Positions 33,329-43,200 of a stretch of 64,000 nt of DNA are shown here, in pieces (position 1 is the first letter of the stretch; each line of letters opens with the position of its first letter). Made by a program: the position numbers and the translations under genes. The DNA is from Streptomyces cyaneus (GTDB lineage Bacteria > Actinomycetota > Actinomycetes > Streptomycetales > Streptomycetaceae). The stretch lies in NCBI RefSeq assembly GCF_004028635.1, contig NZ_RQJW01000024.1, forward strand, positions 41,226-105,225. The letters are read 5' to 3'. The notes under the pieces are model-generated. The model had not been told where the DNA came from, searched no databases, and worked only from the letters and a program-made list of their open reading frames with translations.

Positions 33329-34918
33329 ATGACTTCTCCCGCCCCTGACACCGGCCCCCGCATACCGGAAGCCGTGCACCGGCGCCGCTGGGCGATCCTC
33401 GGCGTGCTGATGCTGAGCCTGCTGATCGTCGTCCTCGACAACTCGATCCTGAACGTCGCCATCAAGACCATCTCGACGCCCGCGCCGACCGGCCTGGGCG
33501 CCACCCAGAGCGAGCTGGAGTGGGCGATCAACGCCTACACCCTCGTCTTCGCCGGCCTGCTGTTCAGCGCGGGCATCCTCGGCGACCGGCTCGGCCGCAA
33601 GAAGGTCCTGCTCGGCGGTCTCGCGGTCTTCGGCATCGGCTCCGCCCTCGCCGCGTTCTCCGGCTCACCCGGCGAGCTCATCGCCTTCCGCGCGGTGATG
33701 GGTCTCGGTGCCGCCTTCGTCATGCCGGCCACCCTCGCCGTCCTCATGAACGTCTTCGAGCGCGACGAGCAGCCCAAGGCCATCGGCATCTGGGCCGGCG
33801 GCGTCGGACTCGCCATCGCCATCGGGCCCATCACGGGCGGTGTGCTGCTCGACCACTTCTGGTGGGGGTCCGTCTTCCTCATCAACGTGCCGATCGTGCT
33901 GCTCGCGCTCGCGCTGATGCTGTGGCTGGTGCCGGACTCGCGTGATCCGAAGCCGGGGCGGATCGACCCGATCGGCGTCGTGCTCTCCGTCGTCGGGCTC
34001 GTCCTGCTCGTCTACGGCATCATCAAGGGCGGCCAGCTCGCCGACTTCACGGACGTGACGGTCCTCGCGACGATCGCCGCCGGACTCGCCGTCCTCGTCG
34101 CCTTCGTCGTGTTCGAGAAGCGCAGCGACCATCCGTCCATCGACGTCACGTACTTCAAGAACAAGGTCTTCTCGGCCGCGATCGGCGTCATCGCGCTGGT
34201 CTTCTTCGCCCTCATGGGCGTGACCTTCTTCTCGGTCTTCTACACCCAGAGCGTGCGCGGCTACTCGCCCCTGCAGACCGGCCTGCTGATGCTGCCGCTC
34301 GCCGCCGCCCAGATGATCTTCGCGCCGCGCGCCCGGCTCGTCGTCGACCGGTTCGGGAACCGGGCCACGACCACGGGGGCCATGCTGCTCATCGCCGCCA
34401 CCCTGGCCGCGTTCGCCACGTTCGAGGCGGACACGCCGATCTGGCTCCTGGAGGTCGTGTTCTTCCTGATGGGCGCCGCCATGGCGCACATCATGACGCC
34501 GATCAGCGTCGTCATCATGCAGGCCATGCCCCGCGAGAAGGCCGGCTCCGCCTCCGCCCTCAGCAACACCTTCCGCCAGGTCGGCGGCGCGCTCGGCATC
34601 GCCGTACTGGGTTCGGTCCTGTCGACGGCGTACCGCGGCGGCATCGAGGACAAGCTCACGGTGCTTCCGGAGGGCGTACGGCACACGGCGGGTGAGTCCA
34701 TCGAGGCCACGCTCGGCGTCGCCGACCGGCTCGGCACGCGGGGCGAGGCCCTCGTCGGACCGGCCCACGACGCCTTCCTGCACGCCATGCACGTCACCGC
34801 GCTGTGGGGTGCGGGCGTCGCGGTGCTCGGCGCGGTGGTCGTTGCGCTGTTCCTGCCGGGGCGGCCGACGGCACCTCAGGAGGATGAGACGGAGCGGGAG
34901 TTGGCGGCCGCGGAGTAG
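33329..34918 (+). CDS. MFS drug exporter, DHA2 family (14 membrane segments)
   Basis: 529 residues from the ATG at 33329. The first helix contains the DHA2 signature VLDNSILNVAI, and the loop between helices 2 and 3 has GDRLGRKKVLL. About 14 hydrophobic segments fit proton-driven multidrug efflux pumps such as QacA/EmrB/LfrA. A hydrophilic loop of about 65 residues (IEDKLTVLPEG region) precedes the last helix. The promoter has a near-perfect operator, and a TetR gene follows 101 bp downstream, the common layout of an inducible efflux locus. The exported compound is unknown. Confidence 0.92.
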   Translation: MTSPAPDTGPRIPEAVHRRRWAILGVLMLSLLIVVLDNSILNVAIKTISTPAPTGLGATQSELEWAINAYTLVFAGLLFSAGILGDRLGRKKVLLGGLAVFGIGSALAAFSGSPGELIAFRAVMGLGAAFVMPATLAVLMNVFERDEQPKAIGIWAGGVGLAIAIGPITGGVLLDHFWWGSVFLINVPIVLLALALMLWLVPDSRDPKPGRIDPIGVVLSVVGLVLLVYGIIKGGQLADFTDVTVLATIAAGLAVLVAFVVFEKRSDHPSIDVTYFKNKVFSAAIGVIALVFFALMGVTFFSVFYTQSVRGYSPLQTGLLMLPLAAAQMIFAPRARLVVDRFGNRATTTGAMLLIAATLAAFATFEADTPIWLLEVVFFLMGAAMAHIMTPISVVIMQAMPREKAGSASALSNTFRQVGGALGIAVLGSVLSTAYRGGIEDKLTVLPEGVRHTAGESIEATLGVADRLGTRGEALVGPAHDAFLHAMHVTALWGAGVAVLGAVVVALFLPGRPTAPQEDETERELAAAE

Positions 34919-35019
34919 GAGCGGAGCGGGCACACGCCGACACGCTTCGCACCCGCCGTCGCCGTACACCGCCGTACACCAGGGAGAATCAGCACAGCCC
35001 ATCGAAAGGACCGACCCAA

Positions 35020-35649
35020 GTGAGCCTCGCCGACAGCCATCCCCGGCAGGACGGACCCGCCCGGGGCCGCCCCCGCAGCGAGTCCGTGGAGCGGTCCATC
35101 ATCGAGGGCGTCATCAAGCTGCTGGAGGAGGGCGTGCCGCTCGCGGAGCTGTCCATCGAGCGCATCGCCCGCACCGTCGGCGTCGGCAAGGCCACCATCT
35201 ACCGCCGCTGGAGCGGCAAGGAGGAGCTGTTCGTCGACGTCGTGCGGGCCGCCGAACCTCCGGACCCCGAACTGCCCGGCACGTCGGTGCGCGACGATCT
35301 CGTGGCGCTCATGGAGCAGTTGCGCAGGCGCGGTCTGATGACCCGTTCGTCGGTGCTCCTGCACAACGTCATCGCCCAGATGAAGAGCAGTCCGAAGATC
35401 TGGACCGCCTATCACGCGATCGTCGTCGAGCCGCGGCGCAGGAAACAGCACGCGATCCTGCGCCGCGGGCAGGAGAACGGCGAACTGCGCACGGACATCG
35501 ACGTCGACGTGATGAACGACATGATCTTCGGCCCGATGCTGGTGCGTGCCGTCATGCGCCCGGACGCCGAGCTGCCGCAGGGGCTGGCGGAGCAGATGGT
35601 CGACGCCGTGCTCGAAGGTCTACGGCCCGTCAGTTCGCGCACTCCGTAG
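35020..35649 (+). CDS. TetR-family repressor of the adjacent MFS exporter
   Basis: 209 residues from the GTG at 35020 (GAAAGGA upstream). The DNA-binding helix-turn-helix is IERIARTVGVGKATIYRRW (about 44-62). The ligand domain resembles the TetR C-terminal families paired with efflux pumps. It follows the exporter on the same strand and is the best candidate to bind the palindrome at 33279-33311. The 188 bp after it up to the next gene show no further gene. Confidence 0.9.
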   Translation: MSLADSHPRQDGPARGRPRSESVERSIIEGVIKLLEEGVPLAELSIERIARTVGVGKATIYRRWSGKEELFVDVVRAAEPPDPELPGTSVRDDLVALMEQLRRRGLMTRSSVLLHNVIAQMKSSPKIWTAYHAIVVEPRRRKQHAILRRGQENGELRTDIDVDVMNDMIFGPMLVRAVMRPDAELPQGLAEQMVDAVLEGLRPVSSRTP

Positions 35650-35837
35650 ATCGCATGTGCGCCTTTCGTCACAGAGCGCGCTTTCCCTCGCCGTAGTCGG
35701 AACTCGTGAAGCCGACTTGTACGTCCTCGCCCCCGTACGGCCGTCATGAGTACGGCAGGAACGAGGCCGATCATCCCCTAGGGTTTCTTTGGGCGCGGGG
35801 GGACGACGGTGTGCACGGCAGGTAGTGAGGCGACGGT

Positions 35838-36896
35838 ATGGCGCAGCAGGCGTACGTGACGGAGACGGACAACGGCGGCTCGGGGCCCGAGCGCCGGGAA
35901 TCTGGGCTTCGGCGCCTGATGGACCGCCTGAAGGGCCTGGTGGCGGGCTTGCGCGGCGACCCACGCATCTGGCGGCGCGGCATCGTGGCGGCCGCCCTCG
36001 CGGTGATCCTGGCCCTGGTGATGCTGCTGCACGCGCAGATCCCGAACGCGGTGGGCAACCTCGGCAGCCTGACCGAGACGTTCCTGCCCTGGCTGGGTCT
36101 GTTCATCCCGGTGCTGCTCCTGCTGGCCCTGGTCCGCAGGTCCGCGACCGCGCTCATCGCCGTGCTGCTCCCGGCGATCGTGTGGCTGAACCTCTTCGGC
36201 GGCCTCCTCGTCGACCGGACCGGCGCCGGCGGCGACCTCACGGTGGCCACGCACAACGTCAACGCGGACAACGCCGATCCGTCCGGCACCGCCCGCGACG
36301 TCGCCGCGTCCGGCGCGGACGTGGTGGCCCTGGAGGAGCTGACGGCCGGCGCGGTCCCGACGTACGAGAAGGCACTGGCCTCGACGTACAGGTACCACTC
36401 GGTGCAGGGCACCGTCGGGCTGTGGAGCAAGTACCCGCTGAGCGGCGTCAAGCCGGTCGACATCAAGCTGGGCTGGGTCCGTGCCATGCGAGCTACGGTG
36501 ACGACGCCGTCCGGGCAGGTCGCGGTGTACGTCGCCCACCTGCCGTCGGTGCGGGTGAAGGTGGAGGCCGGGTTCACCGCCCGGCAGCGCGACAAGAGTG
36601 CCAACGCGCTGGGCGAGGCCATCGCCGACGAGCAGCTGCAGCAGGTGGTCCTGCTCGGCGACCTGAACGGCACGATGAACGACCGCGCGCTCAACGCCGT
36701 CACCGCCCAGATGCGCTCCACGCAGGGCGCGGCGGGCAGCGGGTTCGGGTTCAGCTGGCCGGCGTCGTTCCCGATGGCACGGATCGACCAGATCATGGTG
36801 AAGGGCCTGGAGCCGGAGAGCTCGTGGACGCTGCCGGAGACGGGGAGTGACCACCTCCCGGTGGCCGCTCGTGTGAAGGTCGACACGTCCTCGTAA
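35838..36896 (+). CDS. Membrane-anchored endonuclease/exonuclease/phosphatase (EEP) family protein
   Basis: 352 residues. Three membrane helices (about 47-65, 78-98 and 103-122) anchor an extracytoplasmic EEP domain. The domain shows ATHNVNADN (Asn ligand), VVALEEL (metal-binding Glu), LLGDLNGTMND (Asp/Asn) and a terminal GSDHLPVAA (catalytic Asp-His). EEP proteins hydrolyse phosphodiesters in nucleic acids or phospholipids; an external membrane-tethered form could act on DNA, sphingolipids or phosphoinositides. No partner gene points to a substrate. GAGG lies seven bases before the ATG. Confidence 0.88.
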   Translation: MAQQAYVTETDNGGSGPERRESGLRRLMDRLKGLVAGLRGDPRIWRRGIVAAALAVILALVMLLHAQIPNAVGNLGSLTETFLPWLGLFIPVLLLLALVRRSATALIAVLLPAIVWLNLFGGLLVDRTGAGGDLTVATHNVNADNADPSGTARDVAASGADVVALEELTAGAVPTYEKALASTYRYHSVQGTVGLWSKYPLSGVKPVDIKLGWVRAMRATVTTPSGQVAVYVAHLPSVRVKVEAGFTARQRDKSANALGEAIADEQLQQVVLLGDLNGTMNDRALNAVTAQMRSTQGAAGSGFGFSWPASFPMARIDQIMVKGLEPESSWTLPETGSDHLPVAARVKVDTSS

Positions 36897-36999
36897 CCAG
36901 AGGGAATACTGGGGCTGAGAGCCTTTGTTCCGACGATGAACATAAGCTTCGTCCGGAAATCCGGAACTCCGCTCTCCCTCGAAAGGCACGGCTGCTTTC

Positions 37000-38223
37000 A
37001 TGCCCCTGGCCCTGCTCGCCCTCGCCGTCGGCGCCTTCGGCATCGGTACCACCGAGTTCGTGATGATGGGCCTCCTGCCCGAAGTCGCGAACGACCTGCA
37101 CATATCCATCCCCACCGCCGGGCATCTGGTCTCGGCGTACGCGCTCGGCGTCGTGATCGGCGCCCCGCTGCTGGCGGCGGTCACGGCGCGCATGCCGCGC
37201 CGCACCGTCCTGATCGGCCTGATGGCCCTGTTCGTCGCGGGCAACGCGCTGTCCGCCTTCGCCCCCGACTACCACTGGCTGGTGGCCGCCCGCTTCCTGA
37301 GCGGACTGCCGCACGGCGCCTTCTTCGGCGTCGGCGCGGTCGTGGCGACGAACATGGTCGCGCCGGAGCGCAAGGCCCGCTCCGTGTCGCTGATGTTCCT
37401 GGGTCTGACGGTGGCCAATGTCGCCGGCGTGCCGGTGGCCACCCTGATGGGACAGCACCTGGGCTGGCGGGCGACCTTCCTCGGTGTGAGCACGATCGGT
37501 CTGGCGGCCATGGCGTCGCTGGCGCTGCTGATCCCGCGCGCCGAGGCGGACGCCGCTCAGCCCGTCGGTCTGCGCGGTGAGCTGGCGGCGTTGCGCTCCC
37601 TGCCGGTGTGGCTCGCCCTCGGCACGACGGTCGCGGGCTTCGGCGCGCTGTTCGCCGCGTACAGCTACATCACGCCGATGCTGACCGACTCCGCCGGGTA
37701 CGCCGACGCCAGCGTGACGCTGCTGCTGGCGCTGTTCGGCGTGGGCGCGACCATCGGCAACCTGCTGGGCGGACGCCTGGCGGACCACTCGATGCGCAGG
37801 ACCCTGTTCGGCGGCCTGATCTCGCTGGCCGCGGTACTGGCCCTGTTCCCGCTGCTGATGTCGACGGCATGGAGCGCGGCCCTGGCGGTGACGTTGCTCG
37901 GCATGGCGGCGTTCGTGACCGGTTCCCCGCTCAACCTGATGGTGATGGAGAAGGCGTCGTCGGCCCCGTCCCTCGCCTCCTCCGCCAACCAGGCGGCCTT
38001 CAACCTCGCGAACGCGGGCGGCGCCTGGATCGGCGGCCTCGCCCTCGCCGCCGGCTTCGGCGTGACGTCCCCGGCCCTGGCCGGCGCGGCGCTGGCCGTG
38101 CTCGGGCTCGGGGTCGCGGGGGCCGCGTACGCGGTGGACCGGCGCCGGGTCGCTCCGCGGGCCGGTCGGGAGCGCGTGGTCGCGGGGCATGTTCCGCAGC
38201 AGGCCGAGACGGTTCGGTACTGA
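37000..38223 (+). CDS. MFS transporter, DHA1 family (AraJ/Cmr-like efflux)
   Basis: 407 residues with 12 predicted membrane segments. The opening motif GAFGIGTTEFVMMGLLP is characteristic of the AraJ/YdhP/Cmr subgroup of drug and sugar efflux proteins. Loop 2-3 has MPRRTVL. It is monocistronic; a perfect 34-bp palindrome follows. The Shine-Dalgarno before the ATG is weak (AAAGG 14 bases upstream). Substrate unknown; amphenicol or arabinoside export is known for relatives. Confidence 0.9.
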   Translation: MPLALLALAVGAFGIGTTEFVMMGLLPEVANDLHISIPTAGHLVSAYALGVVIGAPLLAAVTARMPRRTVLIGLMALFVAGNALSAFAPDYHWLVAARFLSGLPHGAFFGVGAVVATNMVAPERKARSVSLMFLGLTVANVAGVPVATLMGQHLGWRATFLGVSTIGLAAMASLALLIPRAEADAAQPVGLRGELAALRSLPVWLALGTTVAGFGALFAAYSYITPMLTDSAGYADASVTLLLALFGVGATIGNLLGGRLADHSMRRTLFGGLISLAAVLALFPLLMSTAWSAALAVTLLGMAAFVTGSPLNLMVMEKASSAPSLASSANQAAFNLANAGGAWIGGLALAAGFGVTSPALAGAALAVLGLGVAGAAYAVDRRRVAPRAGRERVVAGHVPQQAETVRY

Positions 38224-38270
38224 GGTCCGCGAGTCCTACGGGTCCTGCGAGTCCTGCGAGTCCTGCGTCG

Positions 38271-38304
38271 AAGGGGGCGTCCGGTGATCACCGGACGCCC
38301 CCTT
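38271..38304 (+). terminator. Perfect 34-bp palindromic terminator after the MFS gene
   Basis: The two 17-nt halves (first half AAGGGGGCGTCCGGTGA) are exactly complementary, 48 bp past the stop. It is preceded by three GTCCTGCGA-type direct repeats. Confidence 0.7.
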
Positions 38305-38321
38305 CCGCTGAACCTGTACGC

Positions 38322-38360
38322 CCTGTCGGTGATCTGTCGGGCCTGTCGGTGATCTGTCGG
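38322..38360 (+). repeat. Two 19-bp direct repeats upstream of the DrrA-type ATPase gene
   Basis: CCTGTCGGTGATCTGTCGG occurs twice with a 20-bp period (38322-38340 and 38342-38360), followed by a partial third unit TTGTCGG. The position, 35-73 bp before the ABC gene, and the two-turn period suggest tandem binding sites for a regulator. Confidence 0.6.
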
Positions 38361-38394
38361 TCGTTTGTCGGTGTGCCCTGACACCGTCATCCCC

Positions 38395-39420
38395 ATGACG
38401 CGAATCGACAAGAACCCGAGCGGCGTGAGCACCGCCGTCTCTGTGCGGGGGTTGGTCAAGCACTACGGCGAGACCAAGGCTCTGGACGGTGTGGACCTGG
38501 ACGTGCGCGAGGGCACCGTCATGGGGGTGCTCGGGCCGAACGGGGCCGGGAAGACGACCCTCGTGCGGATCCTGTCCACGCTGCTGGCACCGGACTCCGG
38601 GCAGGCCACGGTCGCCGGATACGACGCCGTACGGCAGCCTCGGCAGTTGCGCCGGGTGATCGGGCTGACCGGGCAGTACGCCTCCGTCGACGAGAAGCTC
38701 CCGGGGTGGGAGAACCTGTATCTCATCGGGCGGCTCCTGGACCTGCCCCGCAAGGAGGCACGCACGCGTGCCGACGCGTTGCTGGAGCGGTTCTCGCTGA
38801 CCGAGGCGGCCAAGCGGCCCGCCAGCACCTACTCCGGCGGTATGCGGCGGCGGCTCGACCTGGCGGCCTCCATGATCGGACGGCCGGCCGTGCTGTTCCT
38901 CGACGAGCCGACCACGGGGCTCGACCCCCGGACCCGCAACGAGGTGTGGGACGAGGTCAAGGCCATGGTCGGGGACGGCGTGACCGTGCTGCTGACCACC
39001 CAGTACATGGAGGAGGCCGAGCAGCTCGCCTCCGAACTGACCGTCGTCGACCGGGGCAAGGTCATCGCGGGCGGGGGCATCGAGGAGCTGAAGGCCAAGG
39101 TCGGCGGGCGGACGCTGCGGGTCCGGCCGGTGGACGCCTTGCAGCTGCGGCCCCTCGCCGGGTATCTCGACGACCTCGGCATCACCGGCCTCGCGACCAC
39201 GACCGTGGACACCGCCACCGGCACCCTCCTGGTGCCGATCCTGAGCGACGAGCAGCTGACCGCCGTCGTCGGCGCCGTCACCGCCCGCGGCATCACGCTC
39301 GGCTCCATCAGCACCGAACTGCCCAGCCTGGACGAGGTGTTCCTCTCCCTCACCGGCCATCGCGCCAGTGCCCCGCAGGACACCGTGCCCACCGACGACC
39401 GCGAGGAGGTCGCCGTATGA
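38395..39420 (+). CDS. ABC exporter ATP-binding protein (DrrA type)
   Basis: 341 residues from the ATG at 38395. Walker A is GPNGAGKTTL, the signature is YSGGMRRRLDLA, Walker B is VLFLDEPTTGLD, and the switch region has TTQYMEEAEQLA. The C-terminal extension of about 100 residues (SLDEVFLSLTGHRA) is typical of daunorubicin-resistance DrrA ATPases. It should energise the membrane protein encoded next, whose ATG overlaps this stop (ATGA). The pair probably exports a hydrophobic drug or lipid-like metabolite. Confidence 0.92.
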   Translation: MTRIDKNPSGVSTAVSVRGLVKHYGETKALDGVDLDVREGTVMGVLGPNGAGKTTLVRILSTLLAPDSGQATVAGYDAVRQPRQLRRVIGLTGQYASVDEKLPGWENLYLIGRLLDLPRKEARTRADALLERFSLTEAAKRPASTYSGGMRRRLDLAASMIGRPAVLFLDEPTTGLDPRTRNEVWDEVKAMVGDGVTVLLTTQYMEEAEQLASELTVVDRGKVIAGGGIEELKAKVGGRTLRVRPVDALQLRPLAGYLDDLGITGLATTTVDTATGTLLVPILSDEQLTAVVGAVTARGITLGSISTELPSLDEVFLSLTGHRASAPQDTVPTDDREEVAV

Positions 39421-40241
39421 GCGCCGCCACCACTCTCCCCACCGCCGCTACCACCGACGACGCCCGCATCTCGCTGCGCGGGCATCTGCGGCACACCGGC
39501 GCCCTCGTCCGCCGCAACCTGCTGTGGATCCGCCAGGACCCGGAGTCGATGGCCGACGCGCTGCTGATGCCGGTCATCTTCACCCTGCTGTTCGTGTTCG
39601 TCTTCGGCGGCTCGATCGGGCAGGCGCTGGGCGGCGGGCAGGACCAGTACGTGCAGTACGTGATCCCCGGCATGATCGCGATGATGAGCATGACGCTGTC
39701 CCAGGGCGTCGGCACCGGCTTCAGCCAGGACTTCAACTCCGGTGGCATGGACCGCTTCCGGTCCCTGCCGATCGGGCGCGGCTCGGTGCTCTTCGCGAAG
39801 ATCTCGGTGGAGCTGCTGCGGATGCTGTTCGCGACCACCGTGCTGATGATCGTCTCCGTGGCGGTCGGGTTCGACATCACCAACTGGCCCGGGCTGTTCG
39901 CCACCGTGGCCCTGTCCACGGCGTTCGCCTCGTCGATCATGTGGGTGTTCCTCACCCTGGGCGTGATCATGAAGAACGCGCAGTCCGTGCAGGCGATGGG
40001 CTTCCTGGTGTTGTTCCCGCTGCAGTTCGGCTCGTCGATCTTCGCGCCGACGACGTCGATGCCGGGCTGGCTGCAGGCGTTCACCGACTACAACCCGCTG
40101 TCCACGCTCGCCGACGCCGCGCGCGGACTGATGGTGGGCGGGCCGGTCGCGCACGACCTGTGGGTGACGCTGGGCTGGTCGGTGGCGATCACGGCGGTGA
40201 TGGCGCCGATCGCGATCCACAAGTTCCGGACGAAGAGCTGA
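39417..40241 (+). CDS. ABC-2 type exporter permease (DrrB type)
   Basis: 274 residues with six membrane segments and the ABC-2 transporter fold. It has the DrrB-like features MSMTLSQGVGTGF, GGMDRFRSLPI and a final YNPLSTLADAARGL segment. It forms the export channel with the preceding ATPase, to which it is coupled by a 4-bp overlap. No regulator is next to the operon, but tandem repeats lie in the upstream region. The 56 bp after it contain two exact 15-bp repeats. Confidence 0.92.
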   Translation: MSAATTLPTAATTDDARISLRGHLRHTGALVRRNLLWIRQDPESMADALLMPVIFTLLFVFVFGGSIGQALGGGQDQYVQYVIPGMIAMMSMTLSQGVGTGFSQDFNSGGMDRFRSLPIGRGSVLFAKISVELLRMLFATTVLMIVSVAVGFDITNWPGLFATVALSTAFASSIMWVFLTLGVIMKNAQSVQAMGFLVLFPLQFGSSIFAPTTSMPGWLQAFTDYNPLSTLADAARGLMVGGPVAHDLWVTLGWSVAITAVMAPIAIHKFRTKS

Positions 40242-40266
40242 CGCATCCGGCTCCGCCTCGGTGTGC

Positions 40267-40296
40267 GTCGGAGTCGGTGTCGTCGGAGTCGGTGTC
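40267..40296 (+). repeat. Two exact 15-bp tandem repeats between convergent genes
   Basis: GTCGGAGTCGGTGTC occurs twice in a row between the DrrB-type gene and the stop of the AfsR-like gene. No function is evident. Confidence 0.75.
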
Positions 40297-40297
40297 G

Positions 40298-43200
40298 TCA
40301 GACCAGGGCGGCGGCCTCCCGGGCGGAGAGGCCGCCGCCCTCCGCGTACGCCGCCTCGTACGCCGCGTCGCCGAGCGCGGCGCGCGTGCGCTGCACGGCC
40401 CGTTCATACACCTCGCGCTCCTGGGACGTCGCGACGTGCCGCGGTGGCAGCAGCGCGTCTGCGGCGCCGAGGCAGCGGGCGGCGTCGTGGGCCCGGCCGC
40501 CGCCGTCGATGCCGGCGAGGGCATACGCGGCGGTGGTCAGATACGCCGAGCGCATCTGCGGGGCGATGGCCTCGGACAGCGGGTCCTCGGCGCGTTCCAG
40601 CGCCCGCCTGATCCGGTCCAGGGACTGCGGGTAGCGGCCGTCGGCCGCGTCCAGCCAGGCCTCCGCGCCGAGGATGAAGGCGTCGAAGATGACGAAGTGG
40701 GCGATCTTGAACTGCTCGCGCAGCAGCCGGAGTTGCTCACGCGCCTCGGGGATCCGTTCGCTCATGCCGAGCCGGCCGGCCAGGATCAGCCGGGCGAAGG
40801 GCATCGACTGGTCGTTCGGGCCGGCCGCCTGGTCGATGACCTCGCGCAGCAGGCGCTCTCCGCGCTCGGCCTCGCCCGCCTCGATCAGGACGCTGCCGAG
40901 CCGGGCGCTGAGCACGCCCATCTGGGCGCGGGCGCCGAGACCTTCGGCGTGCTCCATCGCCGCCTCGTAGTCGGCGGCGGCCGCACGGTAGTCGCCCCTG
41001 CGCTCACGCCCTTCGGCGCGCGCGGCGAACGCCTCCGCGGTGCCCCACCGATCGCCGAGGCGGCCGTAGATGGCAAGCGCCTCGTCGGCGTCTCGGGTGG
41101 CGTCGCCCGCCCACTCGGTGCGGTTGGCGAGCAGATTGGCCCGCATATGGAGGGCGGCGGCGAGGTCCCACTCGTATCCGGGCACGCCGCGACAGGTGTC
41201 CACAGCGGCGTCGACGATCGTCCGCACCCGTGCCATGTCCCCGGTGAGCAGGACGGCGTAGAACCAGAGGGAGCCGGGGAACCGGCATCCCTGCGGGAGT
41301 CCGGGCCGGTACGCCTCGCCGACGGCGCGCAGTTTCCGCTGCCCCTCGGGCGCCTGCCAGCGGTCCAACTCCGTGTCCATGCAGGCCAGATGGACCAGAT
41401 GGACGCCGCGCCGGGCCTCCGCCAGGACCTCGCCGGTCCAGGGCGGCGGCGTGGCCGTGCAGCGCTCCCACAGCGGGGCGGCGGGCCGGACGGGCTCGGC
41501 GAAGGGGTCGGGGCCGAGGTCATGGACCTCGCGGGACCAGTTGCGGGCGACGATGCGCTGGTCGCGCATCTGCCAGTACCAGGCCATCGACAGCACCAGG
41601 CACATCGCCTCCTGCTCGTCGCGTACGGCGATGGCGTGGTGCAGGGCGGCGCGGATGTTCTCGCTCTCGCGCTCGAGCCGCTGGATGGCGGCGAGCTGGC
41701 CGGAACCGCGCAGCAACGGTTCGGTGGTGCGGGCGAGTTCGCGGTAGTACGTCAGATGGGCGCGCGCCGCCTCGGCACGCCGACCGGTCTCGTCGAGCCG
41801 CTCGCCGGCGTACTCGGCGACGGTCTCCAGCAGCCGGTAGCGCATGCCCCCGTCCCCCGCAGGGGCGGCCACCACCAGGGACTTGTCCACGAGCGAGCCG
41901 AGCGCCTCCAGTGCGACGGGCCCGCACACGGCCTCGGCGGCGGCGAGATCGCATCCGCCGGCGAACACGGACAGCCGCCGCAGCACGTCCCGTTCACCCT
42001 CGTCCAGCAACTCCCAGGACCAGTCCACGACCGCCCTGAGGGTCTGCTGGCGGGGCAGCACGGTGCGGCTGCCCGAGGTGAGCAGCCGGAAGCGGTCGTC
42101 GAGCCGGTCGGCTATCTGACGTGGCGTCAACATGCGCAGGCGTGCGGCGGCGAGCTCGATGGCGAGGGGCAGCCCGTCGAGCCGCCGGCAGATCTCCGCG
42201 CACGCCTCCGGATCGTCCGCGACCCGGAAGCCCGGCCTGGCCGCGGCGCCCCGGTCGGCGAGCAGCCGCAGCGCGAACGGCTCGGGCAGCGGGTCCACGG
42301 GCCGCAGCAACTCCCCCGGTACGCCGAGGGGTTCACGACTGGTGGCGAGCACGGTCAGCTGCGGGCAGCGCTCCAGCAGCTCCGCCACGAGCCGGGCGGC
42401 GGCCTCGACGACGTGCTCGCAGTTGTCGAGGATCAGCAGCATGCGCCGCTTGCCGCAGTGCTCGGCGAGCCGCTCGACGGGGTCGCCGTACCGGTCGGAC
42501 GCGGCCCGCATGGCCTCGGCACCGGCGCCGTACAGCACGGTCTCACGGGCACCGAGAGCGGTGAGCACGGCCTCCGGTACGGCCTCGGGGTCGTCGACCG
42601 GCGCGAGTTCGGCCAGCCACACCCCGTCCGGGGCATCGTCGCGCACACTCTCGGCGGCCTCCTGCGACAGCCGCGTCTTCCCGGCACCGCCGGGGCCGAG
42701 CAGGGTGACGAGTCGGGCGGTGGAGAGGTCGACGCGGATGGCTTCGATATCGGTCGCCCGGCCGACGAAGGAGGTGAGGCGGGCGCGGAGGTTGCCGGGG
42801 GTCGGGAGGGCGGCGTCCGGGTGGGCGGTGGGGTCGGTGGTGCGGGTCTCGCCGGGGACCGCGGGGGCGTGAAGGGCGCCGGAGTCGGGCGCGGCCGTGG
42901 CACGAGCGGCGGCGTCGACGGGAACGCCGGGTCCGGCCACCGCGCGGAACGCGCCCGTACCACCGGTGCCGGACACCGATCGCCCCACCTCCGGACCGAC
43001 GTCGTCGGCACCGGCGGGAGCCCGGGTGCCCTGCCCGTCCCGGGCGGGACCACGGGGAGCCCAGGCGTCAGCCGCCTCGCGGGCGGGACCACCAGGAGCC
43101 CAGGCGTCGGCCCCACCGCTGACAGCGCCCCCGGGAGCCCGGGTGTCGTGCCCGTCGCCGGCGGGACCACCAGGGACCCAGGTATCAGCCCCCTCACGGG

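Noticed and set aside
36905..36935. GGGGCTGAGAG-like sequence suggesting a TPP riboswitch
   Set aside because: Only one short conserved element is present; the second TPP consensus (ACCTGA region) and pairing helices are absent, and the downstream gene is an MFS exporter with no thiamine link.
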